Source: CBDCBA01 sp965214125
GTDB taxonomy: Bacteria > Planctomycetota > Phycisphaerae > Tepidisphaerales > Tepidisphaeraceae
Length of the DNA: 64,000 nt
Reading direction: 5' to 3'
Assembly (NCBI GenBank): GCA_965214125.1
Contig: CBDCBA010000003.1
Coordinates: forward strand, 1-64,000
Shown: piece by piece, positions 1 to 8,297 of the stretch
Layout: the number at the start of each line of letters is the position of its first letter
Position numbering within the stretch: position 1 is the first letter of the stretch
Notes under the pieces: generated by a model
The model's database searches: none
Told to the model about the DNA's origin: nothing
What the model saw: only the letters and a program-made list of their open reading frames with translations
Translations under genes and position numbers: made by a program

Positions 1-865
1 TGGCCTTAACGTCGGCGATGATGGTCGCGCCGGGCCGGCGGTTCAGCAGATCCTCGGAATAGATCATCAGCAACTGGTCGCCCCAGATGACCCGCCCCTC
101 CCCGTCGATCGCGCCGATCCGGTCGCCATCGCCGTCGAAGCCGATGCCGAAATCGAGCGCGTGCTCGGTCACCAGCGCGCGCAGGTCGGCGAGGTTTGCC
201 TCGACCGTTGGGTCGGGGTGGTGGTTCGGGAACGACCCGTCGATCCCGGTGTAGAGCAGCCGGTGTTCGCCCGGCAGGCGCGCGGCCAACATCTCAAGCA
301 CTTCCCCCGCCGCGCCGTTGCCCGCGTCCCAGCCGACCTTGAGATCGGCAAGGGTGGCTGGGTCGATCCCGTCGAGCGCGGTCAGCAGCCGGTCGACATA
401 GGCGGCCTTGACGTCGCGCGTCTCGACCTGCCCGGCGCCGTCTTCCCAATCGCCGTCGGCCGCCATCGCGCCGAGGCGCTGGATGTCCTCGCCGAAGAAC
501 GGGCGGCCCCGGAACACCATCTTGAAGCCATTGTAGTTCGCCGGGTTGTGGCTGCCCGTGATCATCACACCGGCGTCGATGTCGTCATGCGCGGCGGCCG
601 CGTAATACAGCATCGGCGTGGGGCCGAGGCCGACGCGCACCACGTCGCAACCGCTCGCCGTGATCCCCTCGACCAGCGCGTGTTCGAGTATGGGGGAACT
701 GACGCGGCCATCGAAGCCCACGGCGACGGTCGTTCCGCCGTCCCGCCGCAACAGGGTCGCGAAGCCGCGCCCGATGGCGCGCGCGTCGTCGGGGCCGAGG
801 GTTTCGCCGATGATCCCGCGAATGTCGTATTCGCGTAACGAGGTGGGGTGGAATGCGTGTGTCAT
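1..865 (-). CDS. phosphomannomutase/phosphoglucomutase, C-terminus off the window
   Basis: Interconverts hexose 1- and 6-phosphates (mannose or glucose) for nucleotide-sugar and exopolysaccharide synthesis in the cytoplasm. The protein starts MTHAFHPTSLREYDIRG, the usual substrate-entry opening of the alpha-D-phosphohexomutase family. The catalytic serine loop reads GVMITGSHNPANYNGFK and the metal-binding loop reads DGDGDR. The frame stays open to base 1, so about 288 residues of a normally ~460-residue enzyme are present. The start overlaps the stop of the upstream J-domain gene as ATGA. The family is certain; mannose versus glucose specificity is not visible. It belongs to the alphaproteobacterial segment. 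Confidence 0.9.
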   Translation of the reverse strand, partial: MTHAFHPTSLREYDIRGIIGETLGPDDARAIGRGFATLLRRDGGTTVAVGFDGRVSSPILEHALVEGITASGCDVVRVGLGPTPMLYYAAAAHDDIDAGVMITGSHNPANYNGFKMVFRGRPFFGEDIQRLGAMAADGDWEDGAGQVETRDVKAAYVDRLLTALDGIDPATLADLKVGWDAGNGAAGEVLEMLAARLPGEHRLLYTGIDGSFPNHHPDPTVEANLADLRALVTEHALDFGIGFDGDGDRIGAIDGEGRVIWGDQLLMIYSEDLLNRRPGATIIADVKA

Positions 866-1161
866 TCCCGGCCCTTAGCGCGTTTCGACCGCTCCGCCAG
901 CAGCAGATCGCGCGCTTCGTTGGCACGTTGCACCTGCGCCGCATCGCCCCCGCGATCGGGATGGACGCGCCCGATCAGGCGACGATGGGCGGTCTCGATC
1001 GCAAGCCGGTCGGCGTCGCGCCGCACGCCCAGCAACCGCCGCGCGCGTTCGATCTTGCCGCCTCGCCGTTCGATCCGCCGCGCCGAGTCCCAAGGCCATT
1101 GTCCGAACACCAGCCGCCAGCCGAGCATGACCAGCGCCGCGATCAGCAGCAGCTTGATCAT
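862..1161 (-). CDS. membrane-anchored J-domain protein
   Basis: A 99-residue protein with an N-terminal hydrophobic helix (about residues 3-20, LLLIAALVMLGW) followed by a J-like domain with the HPD signature in VHPDRGGD near residue 67. J-domains stimulate the ATPase of DnaK-type chaperones; this short membrane-anchored form is common beside phosphomannomutase in sphingomonads. It is translationally coupled to the downstream mutase and lies 3 bases after the MipZ gene, so the three probably form one operon. The client protein is unknown. Confidence 0.75.
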   Translation of the reverse strand: MIKLLLIAALVMLGWRLVFGQWPWDSARRIERRGGKIERARRLLGVRRDADRLAIETAHRRLIGRVHPDRGGDAAQVQRANEARDLLLAERSKRAKGRE

Positions 1162-1164
1162 GGC

Positions 1165-1959
1165 TCAGGCGGGCTCGGGCACGCGGGCCATGTCGGGCAG
1201 CCGCAGCGCCGCGACCAGTTCGCGCAGTTCCTGCCGCGCGACGAGGTGCGATGTGCCCAGCTCCCCCAGCTGCCCCTTGTCGAGCAGCGTCAGCCCGCTG
1301 GGGAACAGCTCGCGGTAGATGACCCGTTCCGACAGGCCCTGCGCCACGCGGAAGCCGACGCGCTTCGACAGCTCGCCCAGCGCCTTCTCGATCCGGACCA
1401 TGTTGCGCGCTTCGATGTGCCCGGTGCGGTTGCGCACGACGACCCAGTCCATCTCGCGCCGCGCGCGTTCGATCTGCGAACGGCTGCGCTTCAGCCGCGC
1501 TTCCCAGATCAGCTCGGCATAGAAGCTCAACCGCTTCACCTTGAAGCTTTCCCCCTCGACCTGGCCGATCAGGTCGAAATCGACGAAGCTGTCGTTCATC
1601 GGCGTGACCAGCGTATCGGCCTCGGTCGCGGCGTGGCGGGCGAGCGGATCGTCGCGGCCGGGCGTGTCGAAAACGATGAAGTCCGCGTCCTCGCCCAGCC
1701 GGCCGGTTAGTTCCTCCAGCCCGTCCGTATCGCCGTCGAACACCTCGCACCGCGCGCCGGGCAGGGCGACGCCGCGCTTGGCCTGCGTCTCCGCCCGATT
1801 CTCGAAATAGCGGTGCATGGTGCGCTGGCGCGGGTCGAGATCGATCGCCGCTACCGCCGCGCCCTTGTAGGCCAGCGCGACCGCAATGTGGACGGCCGTG
1901 GTCGACTTGCCCGTGCCGCCCTTCTCGTTGGCGAAGACGATGCGGTGGGGGTCGGACAC
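1165..1959 (-). CDS. mipZ: ParA/MipZ-family division-plane ATPase
   Basis: A 264-residue ParA-type ATPase, starting at a GTG (VSDPHRIVFANEKGG). It has a deviant Walker A box, EKGGTGKSTTAVH (about residues 11-23), Walker A' DLDPRQRTMHRYFENR and Walker B FIVFDTPG. This arrangement and the text PMNDSFVDFDLIGQV match MipZ, which forms a gradient from the ParB-bound pole and inhibits FtsZ in alphaproteobacteria. An upstream extension in the same frame is low-complexity and was rejected. The gene is the strongest marker that this end of the window is alphaproteobacterial. Confidence 0.88.
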   Translation of the reverse strand: MSDPHRIVFANEKGGTGKSTTAVHIAVALAYKGAAVAAIDLDPRQRTMHRYFENRAETQAKRGVALPGARCEVFDGDTDGLEELTGRLGEDADFIVFDTPGRDDPLARHAATEADTLVTPMNDSFVDFDLIGQVEGESFKVKRLSFYAELIWEARLKRSRSQIERARREMDWVVVRNRTGHIEARNMVRIEKALGELSKRVGFRVAQGLSERVIYRELFPSGLTLLDKGQLGELGTSHLVARQELRELVAALRLPDMARVPEPA

Positions 1960-2029
1960 TGCGAGGCCTTTGTTCGCACGCCATCGCGGCGCTAGGGATG
2001 CCGGCAGAGGTAGAGGAGGGCCATCCGCT

Positions 2030-2869
2030 GTGCAAACCGCGACGACGCTCGAGATGTTGAGAACGGCGCGCGCATCGCTCGCCGGCAGTGTCGCGCTGGT
2101 GCCGACCATGGGAGCGCTGCACGAAGGGCATCTGGCGCTGGTCCGCGCCGCGCACGCGATGAGCGACCACGTCGTCGCGTCGGTATTCGTGAACCCCGCG
2201 CAGTTCGGCCCGAACGAGGATCTGGCCGCCTACCCCCGCCAGCTCGAGGAAGACGCCGTCATGCTGCGCGGCGAAGGCGTGGCGCTGCTGTGGGCACCCG
2301 ATGCGGCGGCGATGTATCCGCCCGGCTTCGCCACCTCCGTCAGCGTCGCCGGCGTGAGCGAGGGGCTGTGCGGCGCGGCGCGGCCGGGACATTTCGCGGG
2401 CGTCGCCACGGTGGTGTGCAAGCTGTTCAACCAGGTCCGCCCGACCCACGCCGTGTTCGGCGAAAAGGATTGGCAGCAGCTCGCCGTCATCCGCCGCATG
2501 GCCCGTGACCTGGACCTCGCCGCACCCCGTGCCGACGCGATCGTCGGCGTTCCCACGGTGCGCGAGGTGGACGGGCTCGCGATGTCGAGCCGCAACCGCT
2601 ACCTCTCGCCGGAACACCGCGCCGCCGCCGCCGCCCTGCCCCGCGCCATGCGCGAAGCCGCCGCCCGCATCGCCGCGGGTGAGGATACTCGCGTCACCCT
2701 CGCCGCGTTGCAGGGCGAGCTTTTGGGGGCGGGCTTCGACAGCGTGGATTACACCGAGACGGTCGATGCCGAAACGCTGGGGGAGCCGGACGCACACCGC
2801 CCCCGCCGCCTGCTCGTCGCCGCGCGCATCGGCGGCACGCGGCTGATCGACAATATGGCGATCGGTTGA
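2030..2869 (+). CDS. panC: pantothenate synthetase
   Basis: Joins pantoate and beta-alanine with ATP to give pantothenate, the last step before coenzyme A synthesis. The 279-residue protein has LVPTMGALHEGHLALVRAA (the HxGH nucleotidyl-transferase motif), SVFVNPAQFGPNEDL, GHFAGVATVVCKLFN and VFGEKDWQQLAVIRRM, then the C-terminal SSRNRYLSP loop. The GTG start (VQTATTLEM) is chosen because the family begins there and a GAGGAGGG purine stretch lies about 10 bases upstream. It is divergent from mipZ. Length and motifs are typical, and nothing suggests inactivation. Confidence 0.96.
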   Translation: MQTATTLEMLRTARASLAGSVALVPTMGALHEGHLALVRAAHAMSDHVVASVFVNPAQFGPNEDLAAYPRQLEEDAVMLRGEGVALLWAPDAAAMYPPGFATSVSVAGVSEGLCGAARPGHFAGVATVVCKLFNQVRPTHAVFGEKDWQQLAVIRRMARDLDLAAPRADAIVGVPTVREVDGLAMSSRNRYLSPEHRAAAAALPRAMREAAARIAAGEDTRVTLAALQGELLGAGFDSVDYTETVDAETLGEPDAHRPRRLLVAARIGGTRLIDNMAIG

Positions 2870-2879
2870 GCCCGGCGCG

Positions 2880-3812
2880 ATGCTTGCCCTGATCGTGTTC
2901 GTGATGGGCGTTGCGGGATTCATCACGCTGCGCCGCGAGAACCGGATGCTGCGTGGCGAGATCGACGCCTTGCGAGACGAATTGCGGACAGCGCCCGTCT
3001 CGCGGAGAGAGGTCTTCGTCGAGCCCGCCCGGCCTACCAAGACCGCTCCCGCCTTGCCGGTTGCCGACGCGTCGATACCCGAACCGACCGAGCGCGTCGA
3101 ACCGATCGCTCCGCCGATGGAGCCAGCCTTTCCACGCGTACCGCTCACGCGGCGGTTCGAGCAGGTTGTCGGCGGGAATCTGCCGATCTGGATCGGCGCG
3201 GTCGCGTTCGTGTTCGCCGGCGTCTTCCTCGTTCGCTTTTCGATAGAGCAAGGGTGGTTCGGGCCGACCGCGCGCTGCATCGCCGCCGCGCTGTTCGGCC
3301 TCGCGCTCGTCGCGGTGGCGCAGCTCGGTCCGCGTATCGGCCCCGTCGCGCGCATTCTGTCGGACGATCGTCGCCTGGAGCAGGCACTCGCGGGGGCGGG
3401 CATCGCGATCCTCTATTCGACAATTTACATGGCCAGTGAGAGCTATGCTCTGCTGGGGGTCGCTGCCGCGTTCGTGGGTGTGGCGGCGGTGACCGCGCTG
3501 GCTTTCTGGCTGTCGCTCCGTCACGGGCCGCCCACCGCGCTGATGGGACTGGTCGGCGGCTTCGCGGCCCCGCTGGTCGCCGGTCTCGGCCCGGCGGCGA
3601 TGGCGCCGACCGTCGGGTACCTGACGATCTTCAGCGCCGGCCTGTTCGCGTTGGCGATCCGACGGGGATGGACCTGGCTGGCGCTGGCGGCGACCGGCGG
3701 CGGGTTCGCCTGGTCGCTCGCGCTGATCGTTCTTGGGGCGAGCGATGTCGCCCAAACGCTGGTCCTGCCCGGCCTGTTCGTCGCCGGATTGGCGATTGCC
3801 GCGACCGTGACG
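2880..3812 (+). CDS. DUF2339 membrane protein, cut at the chimeric junction
   Basis: The N-terminal ~310 residues of a large polytopic membrane protein. A coiled-coil-like opening (ENRMLRGEIDALRDELR) and Pro-rich linker precede repeated hydrophobic segments such as IWIGAVAFVFAGVFLVRF and ALAFWLSLRHGPPTALMG, typical of DUF2339 proteins, which are normally 800-1000 residues. The sense frame makes protein sense up to about LAIAATVTL. Beyond that the same frame reads Arg/Gln-rich text that is the shadow of the transporter on the other strand. The rest of the gene is therefore missing. Function of the family is unknown. Confidence 0.8.
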
Positions 3813-3820
3813 CTCGAGAA
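3808..3820. other. probable chimeric junction between two genomes
   Basis: Two genes on opposite strands, both truncated, meet here. Left of it lies alphaproteobacterial DUF2339 sequence; right of it lies the AI-2E transporter, whose last sensible residues (VALYVLIQLLE) end at this point although the family continues for another 60-80 residues. A CTCGAG hexamer sits exactly at the join (3,813-3,818) and could be shared microhomology. No insertion sequence, tRNA or target duplication is seen, so an assembly or library chimera is more likely than natural transfer. Confidence 0.75.
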
Positions 3821-4721
3821 GCTGGATCAGGACGTAGAGCGCCACAACCGCCAGCGCCAGTTGCGGCCCGCCGGGCAGGAAGCGGCCGTCGGTGGTCAGC
3901 GCCAGCAGCGCGGGCGGCACGACGCTGAGGATCGGCCCGAAATTGGGGATGAAGCAGAGCAGGAAGGTGATCGTCGCCAGCACCAGCGCCAGCGGAACGC
4001 CCAGGACCCACAGGCCGATGCCGCTGAGCACCCCCACGACGGCCATCGCCGCCAGTTGGCCGGCGATCCACCAGCGAAGGGTGTCGCCCACGTCACCCAG
4101 TGCGGCGTCGGCGCGGGCGCGGCCGCGGGCGGGGACGAGCCAGAGCAGGCCGCGCCGGTAGAGGTTCGGGTCGCCCGCCAGGTAGAGGCCGGTGACGATC
4201 AGGAAGAACGCGCTCACCGCGACCGTCACCATCGCGGAAAACGCGCCGAAGACCCGGCGCATCATCCCGCTGCCGTCGCCGCCGCCGGGCATTGCGCGTT
4301 CGATTGCCTCGCCGGGCTTGGCGTCGCCGGTCATGCGGTCGAGCCACGCCTGCTCGCCCATCCACGTCTTGGCCTGCTCGTAGGCGCGGGGTAGCTCCTG
4401 CTGGAGCTGCTTCGCCTCGGCCACCAGCGCCGGGGCGGCGATGAAGTAGAAGCCGACCCCCAGCGTCACCAGCGTCAAGCAGAACAGCGCCAAGCCCATC
4501 CCGCGCGACACCGGCAGCGCCCGCCGAATCAGGAACGTGCCCGCCGCGAAGAAGGCCGCCACGAGCACCGCCGCGAAGACCAGGGCGACCGTCCACTTCA
4601 GCTCCCACACGAGGAACAGCACCGACGCCACCAGCGCGGCGAGCATCACCACGTACGTTGCCCGCCGGCGGAAATCGAGCGGCGGCGCCTCGCGATCATC
4701 GGTGGGGCGGTCGTTGGTCAC
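3813..4721 (-). CDS. AI-2E family transporter (PerM-like), C-terminus missing
   Basis: A polytopic membrane protein of the AI-2E/PerM exporter family. It opens with a charged cytoplasmic tail (MTNDRPTDDREAPPLDFRRR), two hydrophobic pairs, a periplasmic helical stretch (EAKQLQQELPRAYEQAKTWM), and the conserved block WIAGQLAAMAVVGVLSGIGL followed by FLLCFIPNFGPILSVVPPAL. About 302 residues are present. The final transmembrane segments, usually beginning about ten residues after the last one seen, are cut off at the chimeric junction. Substrates of this family are poorly known (signals, ions or small molecules). Confidence 0.85.
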
Positions 4722-4775
4722 GCGAGCAACGATGCGGTCTACACGCCGGTGTGGGAACGGGCAATCGCCGTTGCG

Positions 4776-6783
4776 CTATACGGTTCGCACCTGCACGCCT
4801 GGGCGGACCGGGCGTGAAGCGGGGTCGGCCGCGAGGTAGCTCAATGCCGTGTCGTGGGCGGCGTGGTAATGCTTGACGAGCTCGGCCCAATCGAACGTGC
4901 CGCTGAAGGCGCTCGACGCGGTTGCGCATCTCGATGCGCTGCCGCCGGGTGAGCTTGGTGAAGCCGAACAAATGCTCGGCCAGCCGCTCAACGCTGTCGC
5001 CGAACGGCTCGCGCCCGCGATTGAGGACGAGCAGGCCCGGCACGTGCGGGATGTAGTCCGGCGGGCGGAAGTCGACATCCTTCTGTTGCCGCATGTAGCT
5101 GCCGAACCCGCTCAAGTCCGTTGTCACGCTCGGCAGGCCCATCGCCATCGACTCCATCGGCGTATAGCCCCACGGCTCGTAGTAGCTCGGGAAGACGCCC
5201 ATGTGACAGCCGCGTACAAAGTCGTCGTAATCGAGGGAAATCAATGGGCTCGTACGCGTCACGAACTGCGGGTGAAACACGACCTTCACCGGGTCGTCGG
5301 GCGCGTTGATCAGCCCGCGGTGGCGCAGGTGATTGAGGATCGGGTCGTTCGCGTCGTGGACCAGGTCGTGCGTGACGATGCTCGGGTACCGCCGCACGCG
5401 GGCGGCGTTGATCGCGCGCTTGAGTTGGATCTCGGCCTCCTCGTTGATGAGGTCGCCGCGACCGACCATGTGCCCCCGCGCCGCCTCGGCGAACAGGCGC
5501 TGGCCGATCTGGTCCTTCAGCTCGTCGCAGGTGCGCCGCAGCTCGTCAAGCTGCGCCTGGTTGGCGAGCGTCTCGACGTTCACGTTGCGCACCGGCGCCC
5601 GCGTGATGATGAACGCAACCACCGTCGGCACGTCGACGCCGTCGACGTCGCGGGCCCACCGCAGCTTTTGGTTCAACCGGAACAGGCCCTCGATAAAGAG
5701 GTCGATTCCCTTGTTCTTGTACTCGTAGCGGCCGCTCGTGAACAGGTAGAGCGTGCGGTTGAGATCGAACGGGCTGTTGGGGAAAAAGTGCCCCATCACG
5801 AAGTTGTGAATCTCCTGCTTGTGGCGCGAGTGCAGGTGGTGGAACTCGTGCGGCGCCTCGAAGCGGTTGATGTCCAGGCCATTGGGCACGAGCGTGTCGG
5901 GCACGCGGCCCAGCAGGTGCTCGGCCTCGCCGCCGGTCACGTCGCTGACGGTCGTGAAGACCGAACTCGCGTGCGCCGCGGCCTTCTCGATGCGGTGCCG
6001 CGGACCGATCGCGTACTTGTCGGCCTCCTTGTCGGCGTCGTAGAAGGGCAGGTGGCCGTAGAAGTTCGGGTCGTCACCCGCCAAATATCGACCCAGCAGG
6101 GTGGCGTGCGTGGTGAAGACCGTTTGCACCGGAAGCTTCAGGTGGGCGATGCGCGGGATCGCCACGCCCGCCATCCACTCGTGAAAGTGCGCCAACGTGT
6201 TGCGCCGGCTCGGCCCGTTGACCTCGGCGGCGGCGGCGAGAAGCTCCACGACGCAAAACCCGAACGCCACCACCTCGTTCACCTCGGCGTCGTCGGCGTC
6301 GGTGCCGATGCCGTGGTCTTGAAACAGCAGGTACTTGTCCTCGTGCAGCCGGTCAAAGCGCCGCCGATGGTCGAGCAGGATGGTCCGCGGCCGGCCTGGG
6401 ATCAGCCAACGCCCGTGCGTGGCCACCAGCCCGCGGCGTTGCGCGCGGTCGAGCACGTCGCGCCAGATGCCGTCGGGCTGCGTCGCCTCGAATTCGGTTG
6501 CCGCCGTCGCCGGGTTGTAGGGCCCGACCAGCGCGTACCGCTCGCCCCACCGTTCGAGCATCTGCCGCGCCTTCGTGCGCAGGACCGTGTAGATGCCGCC
6601 GAGCTGCCAGCAGACCTCCCAGCCGACCTCGAAGAGCAGCGTGTTGCGGAGCAGGCCATGCGGCGAGTTCGGGTCGATGTCGACGCTGCCGATCTCACGG
6701 TCCACGCTGCCGGGGCTTCGATCAACGCTGCCGTTGCGGCCGGAAGAAGGGGGGCTGGCGCGGTCGCTGCGATCGGCGGGCAT
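4776..6783 (-). CDS. eukaryote-type (GT3) glycogen synthase, frameshift near the C-terminus
   Basis: Extends glycogen by adding glucose from a nucleotide sugar. The sequence follows the GT3 (Gsy/GYS) family rather than bacterial GlgA: FEVGWEVCWQLGGIYTVL near the start, FTTHATLLGRYLAGDDPNF, FTTVSDVTGGEAEHLL, VPNGLDINRFEAPHEFHHLH, FTSGRYEYKNKGIDLFIEGL and the acceptor-binding FPSYYEPWGYTPMESMAMG. Start at ATG 6,783 (MPADRSDRAS). At about 4,906 one extra A (in CTGAAGG on the + strand) shifts the frame after MRNRVERL. Removing it restores SGTFDWAELVKHYHAAHD and a stop at 4,776; as read, the frame runs to 4,696 through Arg-rich text. It may be a sequencing error. Confidence 0.88.
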
Positions 6784-6913
6784 GGCGGCACTGTACCGAT
6801 GGAACCGGCCCCTGCCGAACGGCAAGACCCTTCGCGATGGCACGTGCCTCGACAACGCGCCGCCCCCCGACTAGAGTGTCCGCCCGCCCGCCGGTGCCCC
6901 CGGCGACGCCCAC

Positions 6914-7001
6914 GCCCAGGTGGCGGAATTGGCAGACGCGCTACCTTGAGGTGGTAGTGTCCAAACAAACGGACGTGCTGGTTCGAATCCAGTCCTGGGT
7001 A
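6914..7001 (+). tRNA. tRNA-Leu (anticodon GAG)
   Basis: An 88-base class II tRNA with acceptor arms GCCCAGG/CCTGGGT, a D-arm GGCGGAATTGGCAGACGC, an anticodon stem CTACC/GGTAG enclosing loop TTGAGGT (anticodon GAG, reading CUC/CUU), a long variable arm (TGTCCAAACAAACGGACG) and the T-arm GGTTCGAATCC. CCA is not encoded. The gene stands alone and is closely followed by a hairpin terminator and then by the prophage left end. Confidence 0.96.
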
Positions 7002-7007
7002 CTGAGG

Positions 7008-7037
7008 AAGCCGCCAGAAATGGCGGCTCTTCTTCTT
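7008..7037 (+). terminator. rho-independent terminator of tRNA-Leu
   Basis: A 7-bp perfect stem GCCGCCA/TGGCGGC with a GAAA tetraloop is followed by TCTTCTTCTT. It starts 9 bases after the tRNA and ends a few bases before the phage target-site duplication, so the insertion left the tRNA unit intact. Confidence 0.85.
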
Positions 7038-7045
7038 CGTAAGTT

Positions 7046-7050
7046 CCTGT
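7046..7050. repeat. left copy of 5-bp target-site duplication (CCTGT)
   Basis: CCTGT directly precedes the terminal TGT of the prophage. The same five bases directly follow its other end (45,727-45,731). Five-base duplications are the hallmark of Mu-type transposition. Confidence 0.85.
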
Positions 7051-7158
7051 TGTAGCCGGACATCACGAACTGCATTTTCGGACATCGGAACTGCACAGCC
7101 TCGCGGCGCGCTTCGATCGCGCCCGCGTCTCCGCGGCCGCTTGAACAGTTGGGTTGTC
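7051..7158 (+). repeat. prophage left end with transposase-binding repeats
   Basis: The terminus begins TGTAGCCGGACAT. The motif CGGACAT followed by a TGCA block occurs twice, 22 bp apart (from 7,057 and from 7,079), as expected of tandem MuA-type binding sites. The whole ~108-bp stretch recurs at 45,729-45,838 with roughly 85-88% identity; there it is the end of an older relative. Transposase binding is inferred from position and spacing. Confidence 0.75.
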
Positions 7159-7183
7159 CGCCGGTCGACGTTGCCTCGAAGGC

Positions 7184-7630
7184 TCATCGACGGGCGGTCG
7201 AGCGAGCACGGCGATAGGCCATGGCTTGCCCGAAGGTGGCTCGCGGCACCCGGAGGCATCGCTTGCCGTCGCGGCGGGTGAACTGCTCGCCAGCCGCTAG
7301 AAGAATCTGGATGCCCTCGGGCCGGAAATGCCGGTGAAGGCCGCAGCGTCGAACGGTCACGGTGGTCGGCGAGGTCAAGCCACCTCATGGAGAGGACACC
7401 TCGATCCCGGACTTTCGGCCGGGGGCGGACTATCTCTTCGCTGCGTCGCCGCAACGCCGGGCGCTCTCGCTGGTCTTACCCGCGAGGCGTCGCGGGCCCA
7501 GTAGTCTCTGAACCTTCCGCCCCCGGTCCTGGGCGGCTTGGCTGCGGATTGGCGTAGGCACGTGCCCTTAGCGTTCCCGCAATTCACCCGGTACGGCCCA
7601 GTTGGGGCCGGCCACCGTGGCTGCTGTCAC
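7184..7630 (-). CDS. small phage protein split by a group I intron
   Basis: The last gene of the late operon. Proposed exon 1 (7,630-7,593) starts at GTG after a GGAGGTGG stretch and reads MTAATVAGPNWAV. Proposed exon 2 (7,385-7,184) reads VGGLTSPTTVTVRRCG and ends RRARSTARR. Joining them over the 207-base intron keeps one frame of 79 residues. Without splicing, the exon 1 frame stops within the intron. No function is recognised; the product is small, basic and Arg-rich. Splice sites are inferred from the intron core and frame continuity. A TTG-started reading of exon 2 alone is the alternative. Confidence 0.5.
7386..7592 (-). ncRNA. group I intron (about 207 nt)
   Basis: On the minus strand the conserved core appears in order: AATCCGCAGCCAAGCC (P/Q, 7,550-7,535), GTTCAGAGACTAC (R, 7,513-7,501) and GATAGTCC (S, 7,434-7,427). 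GACTA and TAGTC can form P7. A P9-like hairpin with GAAAG loop follows S. The proposed 5' site ends in U after GCCGU and can pair with GCGG in the intron as P1 with the expected U-G pair; the proposed terminal G is at 7,386. The size is like the compact self-splicing tRNA introns of bacteria, and it encodes no homing nuclease. The core is clear; the exact borders are inferred. Confidence 0.78.
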
Positions 7631-7631
7631 G

Positions 7632-8297
7632 TCATAGGCCACCTCCGGTGTCTGGGTCGGGAGGCGCCGTCGTAGTGATTTCGCCCTCGAAGTAGAGAAG
7701 TGCTTTGACAGCACCCTCCCCGGGTGGCACCAACACGACCTTCGGGTCGGTGTATTGCTCAATGCGGGAGGTGCAACGGACGCTCGCCAGAATGCGTCCG
7801 GCCCCCGATGATCCGTCGAGCTCCCAATGCTCGCAGGCGCCAGGCCACACTTCGGCCAAGCTGCGGATCGTGCCGGGAATCTGCCCAGGGCCGTAGCTGG
7901 CCAGCGGCACACACTCGTAGTAGTGCGGCTCAACGTCGAGAAGCGCCCCGCTCCCCTTGGACGTCTCAAGCGGCGTGACCCCATTGTGGCGGCGAACCGT
8001 CTCCATGATTCGGGTCGGCTGCCCGCCGCCAGCGGTGATCGTCCGCCCGGCGAACTCCACGCCCTCCCAGATTGCGAGCCGATGGCACCTATATCGGGAT
8101 GTCGGCGTGCGGCCATCGGGCCAGTCAGGGTCGTACACAGATCGCGGCACGCCGTCGCGAAGCACAGCGCCACCCACCACGCCGCAGTAGTCCATGCCGC
8201 CGCAGCAGCAAATGTTGCCGCTGCCGTTATCGAGAACGCCGCGGCCCGAGAGCAGCATCGCACGCCCGTCCGCGGAAAGCAGGAGTCGACCGCTCAT
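7632..8297 (-). CDS. hypothetical phage protein at the end of the tail module
   Basis: A 221-residue protein beginning MSGRLLLSADGRAM, with a cysteine cluster ICCCGGMDYCG near residues 30-40. It ends in a Pro/Asp linker. The start overlaps the stop of the tail-hub gene as ATGA, so it is translated as part of the late operon. No family is recognised. Its place after the hub suggests a tail-tip or fibre role, but cysteine-rich N-termini of this kind are unusual there. A +1 frame beyond its stop reads on sensibly and leads into the intron-split gene. Confidence 0.65.
   Translation of the reverse strand: MSGRLLLSADGRAMLLSGRGVLDNGSGNICCCGGMDYCGVVGGAVLRDGVPRSVYDPDWPDGRTPTSRYRCHRLAIWEGVEFAGRTITAGGGQPTRIMETVRRHNGVTPLETSKGSGALLDVEPHYYECVPLASYGPGQIPGTIRSLAEVWPGACEHWELDGSSGAGRILASVRCTSRIEQYTDPKVVLVPPGEGAVKALLYFEGEITTTAPPDPDTGGGL

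Noticed and set aside
875..3403. An 842-residue minus-strand frame across panC and mipZ
   Set aside because: Low-complexity shadow of panC and other genes, which have complete motif sets in other frames.
4873..6957. A 694-residue plus-strand frame opposite glycogen synthase
   Set aside because: Antisense shadow; no start context and no domain, while the minus strand encodes a full GT3 enzyme.
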